Shown here in pieces: positions 26,796 to 36,456 of a DNA stretch of 64,000 nt (positions within the stretch are counted from its first letter, which is position 1; the number at the start of each line of letters is the position of its first letter). Under the pieces are notes generated by a model. It did no database searches. It was not told the origin of the DNA and saw only the letters and a list, made by a program, of their open reading frames with translations. Made by a program: the position numbers and the translations under genes. Source of the DNA: QPIN01 sp965224575 (lineage in GTDB: Bacteria; Pseudomonadota; Gammaproteobacteria; Methylococcales; Methylomonadaceae); NCBI GenBank assembly GCA_965224575.1, contig CBDCZQ010000001.1, forward strand, positions 186,001 to 250,000. The letters run 5' to 3'.

Positions 26796-28673
26796 ATGGA
26801 AATAAGTGAAAATCTAAAAAACAAAGTAATTATTGTTGCGGACGCTAACCCTAAATTAGTTGTCGATATTGTTGCTTCTCTTAAAAAAGATGGTTATTTT
26901 AATATTAAAATAGCTAAAGATGGAAAGAAAGTTTATGACCACTTAAAGCCTTACTATGAAGAGCCCGAAAAAATTGGTTTGATTATCATTGGTGAAAACT
27001 TACCTTTATGCAACGTGAATGAGATGTGCATAACAATGTCTAATTTTGAAGGGGGCATTCTTGTTCCTTTTATTATTTTACAGTCAGATAAAAACAATAT
27101 TGAAACTTCCGGTCTGGGAAATAATAATTCTTATACTAAAGGGATCATTCATTCCATAAAGTGTCCCATTGATTTTCCAGAGTTTTTGCTTGTTGTTGGT
27201 TTTCAGTTGCTTATGAATTATGAGCGATTTCTTCGTTATAAACAGGAAGATCGATTAATTAATGAATTGGCAGAAAGAAAGGTTGTAGATGCAAGGTTAA
27301 AATACCTGGTTGTTCATGATGAGTTAACAAGTCTATTAAATCGTCAAAATTTTGAAAGACGATTACGTTTAGTTTTAAAGAGAAATAATAGACTCCATCA
27401 AGATGGAGGGTTGTTATTTATAGATGTTGATTTATTTAGTTTAATTAATGAACTTGAAGGGTTTGATGTCGGTGATAGATTGTTGGTTGAAATTGTTGCA
27501 ATCATTAATAAATTGACAAATCAGGGAGATTTATTTTCCCGTATTGGTTCTGATGAATTTTGTCTTTTTCTTGATAATAGGTCGGCTGCGGAGATTGTTC
27601 GATTTGCAGAGAAAATTAGAAAAGATATTTATGAAGCGAGGCTTTTTATTGGAGATGCTTGTTATTGTACGTCTGTATCTATTGGAATATCAGGGCAAAA
27701 TACTAGAAAAGCAGTTTACCACCCTGGTGAGATGATTTCTCGGGCAAGACAGGCCTGTATTATTGCTAAGGAAAGTGGACGTAATCTGATCAAGGAATAC
27801 AACGAAGAACACGCTCGAGTACAAGAAAGAGATAGAGACATATATTGGGTTCCTTTAATTAGGAATGCACTTGTAGAGGGCAAACTATTTCTTGTTTATC
27901 AGCCTATTGTAAATTTGGTAAGCGGAGATATTTCTCATTATGAAGCACTCATTAGAATGAGAGGGCTTGATAATGAAATTATTTCTCCTATTGATTTTAT
28001 TCCAGTTGCGGAACGAATTGGGTTGATTCACAGAATTGATCTTTGGGTGATAGAACAGGCTATTGATTTTCTTGCTGCACTACCTCCCAAACTGTCAAAA
28101 ATTTCATTAGCGATTAATCTTTCTAGTGTGGCATTTCAAGATAGCTCTTTATTACCAACAATAAAAGAAAAACTTGAACTTAGCTGGGTCGATGCGGATC
28201 GTATTACTTTTGAGATTACTGAAACGGTAGCCGTTGATAAGGTAGAACAAACGCGAGAATTAATAACAAAAATTCGAGCATTAGGCTGTAAATTTGCATT
28301 AGATGATTTTGGTGCCGGTTTTTGTTCTTTTAATTACCTTAAATCTTTCCCCGTTGATTATATTAAAATTGATGGTCAGTTTATTCGAAATTTAGTCAAT
28401 GATGATACAGATCAGGTGTTAGTTAAATCTATGGTTGAAGTTGCTAAAAAACTAGGAAAGAAAACAATTGCAGAATATGTAGAAACACCAGATGCTATTC
28501 GTAAACTAAGAGAAATCGGAATTGATTTTGGGCAAGGTTATCTTTTTGGAAAACCTCAAATGAAATTACTATCCAAGACAACAATATCGCTTACTGATTT
28601 AATTAAACGTGAAGTTAAAACTAAAAAAGACTATCCAAAAATTGATACTGATAAGAAGACTTTTATACGATAA
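26796..28673 (+). CDS. REC-like/GGDEF/EAL protein, probable cyclic-di-GMP phosphodiesterase
   Basis: 625 residues. Residues about 10-130 resemble a receiver domain, but the phospho-acceptor position reads LIIIGENLP, so it is degenerate. The GGDEF domain (about 170-325) has the active-site loop RIGSDEF, with the second Gly replaced by Ser. It may be inactive or only GTP-binding. The EAL domain (about 350-600) is complete: YEALIRM with Glu383, SLAINLS, FEITET, DDFGAG, YIKIDGQFI, IAEYVET and FGQGYLFGKP. The most likely activity is hydrolysis of c-di-GMP. It is cytoplasmic, with no membrane helix. It is followed 28 bases later by mrcB. Confidence 0.88.
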   Translation: MEISENLKNKVIIVADANPKLVVDIVASLKKDGYFNIKIAKDGKKVYDHLKPYYEEPEKIGLIIIGENLPLCNVNEMCITMSNFEGGILVPFIILQSDKNNIETSGLGNNNSYTKGIIHSIKCPIDFPEFLLVVGFQLLMNYERFLRYKQEDRLINELAERKVVDARLKYLVVHDELTSLLNRQNFERRLRLVLKRNNRLHQDGGLLFIDVDLFSLINELEGFDVGDRLLVEIVAIINKLTNQGDLFSRIGSDEFCLFLDNRSAAEIVRFAEKIRKDIYEARLFIGDACYCTSVSIGISGQNTRKAVYHPGEMISRARQACIIAKESGRNLIKEYNEEHARVQERDRDIYWVPLIRNALVEGKLFLVYQPIVNLVSGDISHYEALIRMRGLDNEIISPIDFIPVAERIGLIHRIDLWVIEQAIDFLAALPPKLSKISLAINLSSVAFQDSSLLPTIKEKLELSWVDADRITFEITETVAVDKVEQTRELITKIRALGCKFALDDFGAGFCSFNYLKSFPVDYIKIDGQFIRNLVNDDTDQVLVKSMVEVAKKLGKKTIAEYVETPDAIRKLREIGIDFGQGYLFGKPQMKLLSKTTISLTDLIKREVKTKKDYPKIDTDKKTFIR

Positions 28674-28701
28674 TATCTTTTTATGATTTTTTTATTAATG
28701 G

Positions 28702-31038
28702 ATGCTTATGCCTAAAACAAAGGGTAAAAGTAGTAGAAAGAAGAAAGTGAGTAAACAACCTTTTCATTGGTTTAAAAAGAGTATTTTATTTTTTATTTTA
28801 ATATTTGGGTTTGTTTTTATTTCGTATATAAGTTACTTAGATTATACGGTACGTAAAACATTTAAAGGAAAACCGTGGTCAATTCCGGCTAAAGTATACG
28901 CGACCCCTGTTGAAATTTATAGTGGTTATAAAATAAAAATAAGTCAGTTTGAAGATCTATTACAACAACTAAATTATAGACAGGATTATCAACTTTCATC
29001 TGAAGGAAGTTATTACAAAAAAGGACAGCAAATTAGTGTTAAAACTCGGAGATTTACATTCTGGGATAAAAAACAAGAAAGTAAAATATTAAGAATTAAG
29101 TTTTCCCGAACTGATATTTCTAATCTACTGAGTCTAAGTACTTCAAGAGAAATACCCATTGTAAGAATGGATCCCGTACAAATAGGTAGTTTTTATCCCA
29201 CTAGAAAAGAAGATCGTATTTTAATAACCCTAGAAAATGCCCCTGATACTTTAATCCAAGGATTATTAGCAACTGAAGACCACGAATTTTATAATCATAT
29301 AGGTATATCGTTTAAGGCAATAGCTAGAGCAATATGGGTAAATGTTCGGGCTGGTTACGTTGTACAGGGTGGAAGTACGATTACTCAGCAATTGATCAAA
29401 AACTTTTATCTTTCTCCTACAAAAAGTTTATGGCGTAAATTGAACGAAGCATTTATGGCTATAATTTTAGAATTTAATTATGAGAAAGACGAGATATTAC
29501 AAGCTTATTTAAATGAAATTTATTTAGGTCAAGATGGTGCTAGTTCAGTTCATGGTTTTGGATTAGCTAGTCAGTTTTATTTCGGCCGACCGTTAAAAAA
29601 CCTGCCTTTACACCAAGTTGCAGCATTAGTTGCTCTGGTGCGAGGCCCCTCTTATTATGATCTTAGAAGACATCCAAATCGGGCAATTAAGCGTCGAAAT
29701 TTAGTTCTAGACGAAATGCATGGGCAAGGATTTATCACTAAAAAACAGGCGCTGACAGCAAAACGAAATAAACTGGATGTTGTATTGCGTCCTCATCGTT
29801 CAACCAATCGCTATCCAGGTTTTTTGGATTTAGTTAGACGGCAATTAAAGCAAGAATATAGAGAAGAAGATTTAACAACGGAAGGCTTAAGAATATTTAC
29901 CACTCTCGACAATCAAGTTCAAAATATTCTTGAGAAAACAATTGAGCAGAAATTAAATCAGTTAGAAAAAAAACCTAAAAGTGAAAAGTTAGAAACAGCT
30001 GTTATTGTCACAAGAAGAGAGGGTGGCGAAATTGTGGCTTTAGCAGGCGGCCGTGATCCAAGAGGAGTAGGTTTTAATAGGGCTTTAGACGCTGTTAGAC
30101 CTATAGGTTCATTAATAAAACCAGTGGTTTATTTAACAGCACTGGAATACCCTAGTAAATATACTATTACAACAAAAGTAAATGATACAGAGATTAGAAT
30201 TAAGGATAAAAAAGGACAGATTTGGAAGCCTAGAAACTATGGTAAGAGGGAACATGGTATTGTCGAATTTCATACTGCGCTCGCACAATCCTATAACTTA
30301 GCAACTGTACATATAGGGATGGATGTAGGGCTTGCCAGAATAGCTAAAACGCTTAGAAGCTTAGGTGTCGGAAGATCTGTAAATTTATATCCTTCATTAT
30401 TATTGGGTGCTTCGCCTTTAACTCCTTTAGAAGTTACGCAAATGTATCAAACATTGGCAGGTGATGGGTTTTCAACACCTTTACGTTCTATTCGTGCAGT
30501 CATTGCAGCAGATGGAGAAAGGTTACAAAGTTATCCATATACTGTTCGTCAAGTAGTTGATCCTGCAGCAACTTTTATTACAAACACCATATTACAGGAA
30601 GTTATGACTAAGGGAACAGGGCGATCAGCTTATCGGTATATATCTAATGAGTTTGGTTTGGTTGGTAAAACAGGAACAACAAATGAATTAAGGGATAGCT
30701 GGTTTGCAGGATATAGTGGAGATTATCTTTCTGTAGCCTGGATTGGGCGTGATGATAACAAACCTTCTGGATTAACTGGGGCGAGTGGAGCATTACAAAT
30801 TTGGACAGATTTGATGAAACAAATCTCTACACAACCAGTTTATTTAATACCTCCTGATAATATAGGGATGCATTGGGTTGACCCTGCTAATGGTCTGCTT
30901 GCAAATGAAGAGTGTGCTGGGGCTTCTTTATTCCCATATATTAAGGGTTCGGAGCCTGAGTTGAGTTCACCATGTCTTAACTCGCCTGTTAATCGAACAA
31001 AAACGTGGATTAATGATTTTTTTGAGAATAATTTTTAG
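28702..31038 (+). CDS. mrcB: Penicillin-binding protein 1B, bifunctional transglycosylase/transpeptidase
   Basis: 778-residue class A PBP that polymerises and cross-links peptidoglycan. It has a short basic cytoplasmic tail and one membrane anchor (about residues 26-50). A UB2H-like domain follows. The GT51 domain has EDHEFYNHIG and GGSTITQQLIKNFYL. The transpeptidase has SLIK with catalytic Ser470, SYN in AQSYNLA, and KTGTT in GLVGKTGTTNELRDSWF. Two in-frame ATGs lie six bases apart (28702 and 28708). It is five bases from lolA, so mrcB-lolA-rarA form an operon. Confidence 0.95.
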   Translation: MLMPKTKGKSSRKKKVSKQPFHWFKKSILFFILIFGFVFISYISYLDYTVRKTFKGKPWSIPAKVYATPVEIYSGYKIKISQFEDLLQQLNYRQDYQLSSEGSYYKKGQQISVKTRRFTFWDKKQESKILRIKFSRTDISNLLSLSTSREIPIVRMDPVQIGSFYPTRKEDRILITLENAPDTLIQGLLATEDHEFYNHIGISFKAIARAIWVNVRAGYVVQGGSTITQQLIKNFYLSPTKSLWRKLNEAFMAIILEFNYEKDEILQAYLNEIYLGQDGASSVHGFGLASQFYFGRPLKNLPLHQVAALVALVRGPSYYDLRRHPNRAIKRRNLVLDEMHGQGFITKKQALTAKRNKLDVVLRPHRSTNRYPGFLDLVRRQLKQEYREEDLTTEGLRIFTTLDNQVQNILEKTIEQKLNQLEKKPKSEKLETAVIVTRREGGEIVALAGGRDPRGVGFNRALDAVRPIGSLIKPVVYLTALEYPSKYTITTKVNDTEIRIKDKKGQIWKPRNYGKREHGIVEFHTALAQSYNLATVHIGMDVGLARIAKTLRSLGVGRSVNLYPSLLLGASPLTPLEVTQMYQTLAGDGFSTPLRSIRAVIAADGERLQSYPYTVRQVVDPAATFITNTILQEVMTKGTGRSAYRYISNEFGLVGKTGTTNELRDSWFAGYSGDYLSVAWIGRDDNKPSGLTGASGALQIWTDLMKQISTQPVYLIPPDNIGMHWVDPANGLLANEECAGASLFPYIKGSEPELSSPCLNSPVNRTKTWINDFFENNF

Positions 31039-31043
31039 TCGCT

Positions 31044-31673
31044 ATGTTAAATAAGTTAAGTAGTTTATTGTATTTTCTTTTTTTTGTGTTATTTGTAAAT
31101 GGAGCAAATGCTGAACTTGCTCCTGTTAAACAATTAAAATCAATTTTATCTAGCACAAAAACACTAACTGCGGATTTTAGGCAGGTTAGCTTAAATCGAA
31201 AAGGACAGCCTATACATACAAGTCATGGTGTTTTTTATCTTAGTAGGCCTGGGAAATTTCGTTGGGATTATAAAAAACCTTTTATTCAGGAAATTGTATC
31301 AGACTCAAGTAAAGTCTGGTTTTATGATGCAGATTTAGAACAGGTTACGATTAAAAAACTAGATGACTCTCTGGGTTCAACTCCTGCTCTATTGTTGAGC
31401 GGAGATATTGTGTTAGAGAAAAATTTTAGTATTGAAAAACAAGGGATTGATGAAGGTTTACAATGGATAAAATTATCTCCAAAAAAAAAGGAAAGTGAGT
31501 TTAATTATATTCTTATCGGTTTAAATGATGGTGTTTTAGGGGGGATGGAATTAAGTGATAACTTTGGCCAGTTAACCCGAATTTATTTTTCTAATATTAA
31601 GAAAAATAAGAAGCTGAATAATTCTATTTTTACTTTTGTAGCTCCTAAAGGTGTTGATGTTTTTGAACAATAG
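31044..31673 (+). CDS. lolA: Outer-membrane lipoprotein carrier protein LolA
   Basis: 209 residues with an N-terminal signal peptide (cleavage near ANA-EL, about residue 23). The mature part has the LolA fold: LTADFRQVSLNRKG, GVFYLSRPGKFRWDY (family signature RPGKFRW), and IVSDSSKVWFYDADLEQV. It carries lipoproteins across the periplasm from LolCDE to LolB. Likely clients encoded here are BamB and PilW. Placed between mrcB and rarA with minimal spacing. Confidence 0.95.
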   Translation: MLNKLSSLLYFLFFVLFVNGANAELAPVKQLKSILSSTKTLTADFRQVSLNRKGQPIHTSHGVFYLSRPGKFRWDYKKPFIQEIVSDSSKVWFYDADLEQVTIKKLDDSLGSTPALLLSGDIVLEKNFSIEKQGIDEGLQWIKLSPKKKESEFNYILIGLNDGVLGGMELSDNFGQLTRIYFSNIKKNKKLNNSIFTFVAPKGVDVFEQ

Positions 31674-31675
31674 AT

Positions 31676-32983
31676 ATGTTTGATGAAATGATAAAACCGT
31701 TAGCAGATAGAATGCGACCTGTTTTATTGGCAGATTTTATCGGTCAAAAGCACCTTCTCGAGTCAGGAAAACCTCTTTACGAAGCTGTTTCATCAGGACA
31801 GCTGCATTCAATGATATTTTGGGGGCCGCCAGGGACAGGTAAAACGACGCTGGCAAGAATGATTGCTCATCACTCAGCGGCGGAATTTATCTCAATTTCG
31901 GCTGTGTTAGCTGGTGTAAAAGAAATTCGAGCGGCAGTGGCAACAGCCAAAAAATTACAACTAGAGCAGAACAAAAGAACCATCTTATTCGTAGATGAAG
32001 TGCATCGATTTAATAAGTCCCAACAAGATGCTTTTTTACCCCATGTTGAAGATGGAACTATCTATTTTATAGGAGCAACCACTGAAAACCCTTCTTTTGC
32101 TTTAAACAATGCATTGTTATCTAGAGCGAGAGTTTATGTGCTTAAAGCATTAACAAGTGAGGATCTTGTTGAAGTATTTAATAAAGCTATTGCTAATAAA
32201 GACAGAGGGTTAGGCGATTCAAAAATAATAGTAAAAGAAGAGCTGAAGCAAAAGTTTTCTGAAGTAGCTGATGGAGATGCCCGGCGTCTATTGAATTTAT
32301 TAGAAATTGCTGTAGACCTTGCTTTAGCAAATAAAAGTCAGACTATTACTGAGAAAATTACACAGGAAGTGCTTTCTGGTGGCGTTCGTAGATTTGATCA
32401 ACAAGGTGAAGAGTTTTATAACCAAATATCAGCATTGCATAAATCTATACGGGGAAGTTCTCCTGATGCATCACTCTACTGGCTATGTAGAATGATTGAT
32501 GGAGGATGTGATTTAGCTTATCTTGCCAGAAGAATTGTCAGGGTAGCTTCAGAAGACATAGGTAATGCAGACCCTAGAGCTCTGGACATTACAATAAATG
32601 CATGGGAGGCACAGGAGCGTTTAGGAAGCCCTGAAGGTGAGCTTGCGTTAGCACAAGCCGTTGTTTATTTGGCCTGCGCACCAAAAAGTAATGCAGTATA
32701 TATGGCTTATAATGCAGCGATGAGGGATATAAAACAAAGTAGAAGTTTTGAAGTGCCAATTCATTTAAGAAATGCACCTACAAAACTGATGAAAGCGTTG
32801 GATTATAAAAAAGATTATCGCTATGCACATAATGAACCAGAAGCATATGCTGCTGGTGAAAACTATTTTCCTGATGAGTTAATAGGAACAAAATATTATC
32901 ACCCTGTCAATAGAGGGTTAGAAATTAAGATTTCTGAAAAACTTAAACACTTAAAAGAATTGGATTTAAAACAAGGTACATAA
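31676..32983 (+). CDS. rarA: Replication-associated recombination protein RarA (MgsA)
   Basis: 435-residue AAA+ ATPase related to clamp loaders that acts at stalled replication forks. Seen: MRPVLLADFIGQKHLL; Walker A GPPGTGKTT (about residues 50-58); Walker B ILFVDEVHRFNKSQQD; sensor 1 GATTENPSF. The C-terminal tetramerisation domain includes GCDLAYLARRIVRVASEDIG. It starts two bases after the lolA stop, as is common in proteobacteria (lolA-rarA). Length matches E. coli RarA (447). Confidence 0.96.
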   Translation: MFDEMIKPLADRMRPVLLADFIGQKHLLESGKPLYEAVSSGQLHSMIFWGPPGTGKTTLARMIAHHSAAEFISISAVLAGVKEIRAAVATAKKLQLEQNKRTILFVDEVHRFNKSQQDAFLPHVEDGTIYFIGATTENPSFALNNALLSRARVYVLKALTSEDLVEVFNKAIANKDRGLGDSKIIVKEELKQKFSEVADGDARRLLNLLEIAVDLALANKSQTITEKITQEVLSGGVRRFDQQGEEFYNQISALHKSIRGSSPDASLYWLCRMIDGGCDLAYLARRIVRVASEDIGNADPRALDITINAWEAQERLGSPEGELALAQAVVYLACAPKSNAVYMAYNAAMRDIKQSRSFEVPIHLRNAPTKLMKALDYKKDYRYAHNEPEAYAAGENYFPDELIGTKYYHPVNRGLEIKISEKLKHLKELDLKQGT

Positions 32984-34022
32984 ATTTAGACAGTCGGTTA
33001 AAGATTGATTTGGGTGCAAGAACGTAAACTCAGACAGGAGTGAAGAGAGCTATTTTATACATTTTTCTTGGGGCAAGTTGTTGGTTGATAGCTGTATTGA
33101 TGCAATAGCTGGGTACTTACGCCTATTTCATTACCTTGCTTTCAATAAGAATCAGCTAATAGAAAGCCAATAACTTAAAGTATAATTGTCTAATAAATAG
33201 ATGAATTTATTGATTTCTCACTATGTCCACAATCTGGGTGTTCAAAATCTATAGCTCCTTTTCTAGTTTTGCCTCTATAAATCACCTAATCATTGATTGA
33301 ATGGCTTGGGCGCTGCCGCAGGAACGAAATCCAAATTTTCTGCATGACGTACGTGTCTGGCAATATTAGATCAGCACAAGAAGAATCCCGCTGACATCTA
33401 ATGTTCCTTCCGAATCGTATGTCCAAGGCCTCCACTAATCATTTACACCAACAACTTTACCTCAAGTTATTGAGTCTTCATCTGAACTGGCAATTGTATG
33501 AACTATATACTATCGCGATTTACAACGTCTCCCGCAAATGAAAGCAAACTGATATTATCTATTTCTTAGAACCTGTTCAAGATCTTTTGAAAATATTGAA
33601 TTCTATAGGAAAGACATTTAGAAAATCACTTAAAACTATAAAATATCATTTATAATAATTTTATTTAACCACAAATTCAAAGGGTTGCATTTTTTTATTC
33701 AACTCTTAAATAGATCTTGAGCAGGTTCTTAGACTTCGGTTAGCAAAGTTTTAATGCGCCATGATTTTTTATACGGTTTGCTTTATCTGGACAAATATCA
33801 ATAACATCTATTGTTGATACAATGATTAAAGTAAGAATGCTTCCTGCAATTAGTTTTAATTTATTATTAATTTGATGATAGAGTTTGTGAAATAAGATAT
33901 TTCTGTTGAAATTGTCAAATATTTTAATGAGCATAAGAGTAGATTAAAGAGTATAGAAGTGAAACATAGTGTTGGTTTATTCGGGTAAATTATAATAATT
34001 TTATAAAAAATAAGGAAACATA
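32984..34022. other. One-kilobase interval without a supported gene
   Basis: No convincing coding frame. Bases about 33300-33440 are visibly richer in G and C than the surroundings. On the minus strand they hold a roughly 50-codon open stretch (EALDIRFGRNIRC...) that ends in a stop and continues in the same frame with RGKTRKGAIDFEHPDCGH. It could be a decayed gene or imported fragment. A MITE occupies 33569-33728. A 64-codon minus-strand ORF (33740-33934) has no clear ribosome binding site and is not claimed. Confidence 0.6.
33569..33728. mobile_element. 160-base MITE with 17-base terminal inverted repeats and TTA target duplication
   Basis: The left end GAACCTGTTCAAGATCT (33569-33585) and right end AGATCTTGAGCAGGTTC (33712-33728) are inverted repeats with one mismatch. 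Both are flanked by TTA (33566-33568 and 33729-33731), consistent with a 3-base target duplication. The interior is AT-rich and non-coding. Such ends and a TNA-type duplication are known from IS5-superfamily elements, so the parent transposase is probably of that type. No transposase gene is in the window. Confidence 0.8.
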
Positions 34023-34331
34023 ATGAACGAAGATATCTATGAGCGAGTGAAAGATAACCAAAAATTTCATCAGCTAGTTGTTAGTCGTTCCAGATTGGCG
34101 TGGGGGCTGTCCTCAATAATTTTTGTTGTTTATTTTTTATTTATTTTATTAATTGCCTTTGCCCCGAATTTTCTTGGGAGACCTATAAGTGAAGGTAGTT
34201 TTATTACTATCGGTATTCCTGTTGGTGTATTGATTATAGTTTTATCATTTGTTTTAACTGGAATATATGTCTGGAAAGCTAATAAGGTTTTTGATCGGAT
34301 AAACCAGAAAATTATTGATGAGGTGCAGTAA
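34023..34331 (+). CDS. yjcH: DUF485 inner-membrane protein, ActP partner (YjcH-like)
   Basis: 102 residues with two membrane helices (about 27-50 and 62-86) separated by a short loop, the DUF485 layout. The N-terminus ERVKDNQKFHQLVVSRSRLAW is typical of the family. In E. coli the homologue YjcH is encoded between acs and actP. Here it overlaps the following actP by one base (its stop TAATG shares the start). AAGGA lies six bases before the ATG. Role beyond association with the symporter is unknown. Confidence 0.9.
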   Translation: MNEDIYERVKDNQKFHQLVVSRSRLAWGLSSIIFVVYFLFILLIAFAPNFLGRPISEGSFITIGIPVGVLIIVLSFVLTGIYVWKANKVFDRINQKIIDEVQ

Positions 34332-35971
34332 TGAAAGGTATTTTTTTTCTGATAGCCATTTTATTTTCTAACTATGGGTCTTGTGCAGAGGTACTTGAAG
34401 GCGAGGTTAAAGTGCCGGGTATCAATATGCCAGCAATTATTATGTTCTTGCTTTTTGTTTTAGCAACATTAGGTATTACCTATTGGGCAGCAAAGAAAAA
34501 TCAAACAACTTCTGATTATTATGCAGCAGGAGGTGGTATCACCGGATTTCAAAATGGCTTGGCAATTGCCGGCGACTATATGTCTGCGGCATCTTTTTTG
34601 GGTATTTCAGGTTTAGTCTATTTGTCAGGATATGATGGATTGATTTATTCAATAGGCTTTTTGATTGGTTGGCCGTTGATTCTTTTTTTGATAGCAGAGA
34701 GATTGCGTAACCTAGGAAAATATACCTTTGCAGATGTAGCATCCTATCGCTTAGAACAACTTCCTATTCGTGCTCTAGCTGCGGCTGGTTCACTTGCGGT
34801 GGTTTCCCTCTATTTAATCGCACAAATGGTGGGTGCTGGTAAGCTAATTCAGTTGTTGTTTGGTTTACCTTATGAGCTAGCTGTTGTTTTAGTCGGAATA
34901 TTGATGATTTTATATGTTACCTTTGGAGGCATGTTGGCAACGACTTGGGTGCAGATAATTAAAGCTGTTTTGCTATTATCTGGTGCTAGTTTTATGGCTT
35001 TTATGGTTTTAAAGCAGGCAGGTTTTGATTTAAATGAATTATTTCGTCAGGCAGTAACTGCTCACCCAAAAGGTTTACAAATTATGTCACCAGGTGGGCT
35101 GATTTCCGATCCTGTTTCTGCCATTTCGCTGGGTATTGCTTTGATTTTTGGAACAGCTGGTCTGCCTCATATCCTTATGCGGTTTTTTACAGTTAAAGAT
35201 GCTAAAGAAGCGCGTAAATCTGTTTTTTATGCCACTGGTTTTATTGGATATTTCTATATTCTTACTATTGTAATTGGCTTTGGGGCGATTGCTATGCTAT
35301 CGACTAATCCAGAGTTTCTTAATCAGGATGGGGAATTGATTGGGGGGAACAATATGGCGGCTATTCATTTGTCTAAAGCCATCGGAGGTGATCTTTTTCT
35401 AGGTTTTATTTCAGCAGTTGCTTTTGCTACGATCTTGGCCGTGGTTTCTGGATTAACATTGGCGGGAGCCTCTTCAATTTCACATGATTTATATGCCAGT
35501 GTGATAATGAAAGGGCGAGCTACAGGCATTGATGAGATTCGCGTATCAAAAATTGCAACGGTTATTTTGGGTATCGTAGCAATTATATTGGGTATTTTGT
35601 TTGAAGAGCAAAATATAGCATTTATGGTGGGGTTGGCTTTTGCAATTGCTGCTAGTGCTAATTTCCCCGTGTTATTTCTTTCAATGTATTGGAAAAATTT
35701 GACCACACGAGGGGCATTTATTGGCGGTTTCGCGGGATTGATTACTGCAATTATTCTAGTTATCATTGGACCCATTGTCTGGGTCGAAATACTTGGAAAT
35801 GAAACAGCAATATTCCCTTATAAGTACCCTGCTTTATTTTCTGTCGTTATTGCATTTATCAGCATTTGGTTTTTTTCAATTACAGATCAGAGTGCAAGAG
35901 CGGAAAAAGAGCGGGTTGAATTTGAATATCAGTATATTCGATCTCAAACCGGAATTGGAGCGCATAAATAA
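34331..35971 (+). CDS. actP: Cation/acetate symporter ActP, sodium:solute symporter family
   Basis: 546 residues with an N-terminal signal peptide (cleavage near CA-EVLE, about residue 19), as in ActP, and about 13 membrane helices. Family motifs: TSDYYAAGGGITGFQNGLAIAGDYMSAASFLG (residues about 58-90), GTAGLPHILMRFFTVKDAKEARKS, and AFATILAVVSGLTLAGASSISHDLY. It imports acetate or similar short carboxylates with sodium or protons. Length equals E. coli ActP (549). No acetyl-CoA synthetase gene is adjacent. Confidence 0.92.
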   Translation: MKGIFFLIAILFSNYGSCAEVLEGEVKVPGINMPAIIMFLLFVLATLGITYWAAKKNQTTSDYYAAGGGITGFQNGLAIAGDYMSAASFLGISGLVYLSGYDGLIYSIGFLIGWPLILFLIAERLRNLGKYTFADVASYRLEQLPIRALAAAGSLAVVSLYLIAQMVGAGKLIQLLFGLPYELAVVLVGILMILYVTFGGMLATTWVQIIKAVLLLSGASFMAFMVLKQAGFDLNELFRQAVTAHPKGLQIMSPGGLISDPVSAISLGIALIFGTAGLPHILMRFFTVKDAKEARKSVFYATGFIGYFYILTIVIGFGAIAMLSTNPEFLNQDGELIGGNNMAAIHLSKAIGGDLFLGFISAVAFATILAVVSGLTLAGASSISHDLYASVIMKGRATGIDEIRVSKIATVILGIVAIILGILFEEQNIAFMVGLAFAIAASANFPVLFLSMYWKNLTTRGAFIGGFAGLITAIILVIIGPIVWVEILGNETAIFPYKYPALFSVVIAFISIWFFSITDQSARAEKERVEFEYQYIRSQTGIGAHK

Positions 35972-36456
35972 GAGGTGTGAATTATACTTCATATGATCAT
36001 GGTTATGGACTTCTAATTGGTTGATTATTACAGATGGACTTTTTTTGCTAAAAGGGAGGTATAGTTTACTATTCATCCTTTTAGTGCCTTGATAGCTGTC
36101 ATGTATTGCTTGCATTCTATGACCATATATCGTGGCTAACAACAAAAACCAACGTGCTTTAAAATCCATGTACGTGATTGCATGAAGTATATTTTTCGGT
36201 TATGGAGATAAACAGGTTATTTAAAAATACCGCTTGTTAAGGTTTTTTCTAAATATATTAAATATCAATATGTTATATATATTTTGAATCAGACTTTTGT
36301 TAAAGTTTTTTATTTATATTGATTTAGTTTATAATGATAGATGTATAAGCGTTTGAATTATTAGAAATAATAAAGATTATGTAATATAAATTTAAACCTT
36401 TGATTTTTATATGTTGTTAATAGGAATGATTAGAAAAATTGTAGAGGTTTTAAAAA
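35972..36456. other. Intergenic interval before the exopolysaccharide cluster
   Basis: About 485 AT-rich bases with no supported gene. A hairpin at 36048-36084 has outer arms CTAAAAGG/CCTTTTAG and inner ATAGT/ACTAT. A T-run lies before, not after, its left arm, so it is not a standard actP terminator. The promoter of the next gene should lie in the last 200 bases but no strong box is apparent. Confidence 0.5.

Noticed and set aside
33740..33934. 64-codon minus-strand ORF
   Set aside because: No ribosome binding site, no recognisable motif beyond one hydrophobic stretch, and it lies beside a MITE in otherwise gene-free sequence.
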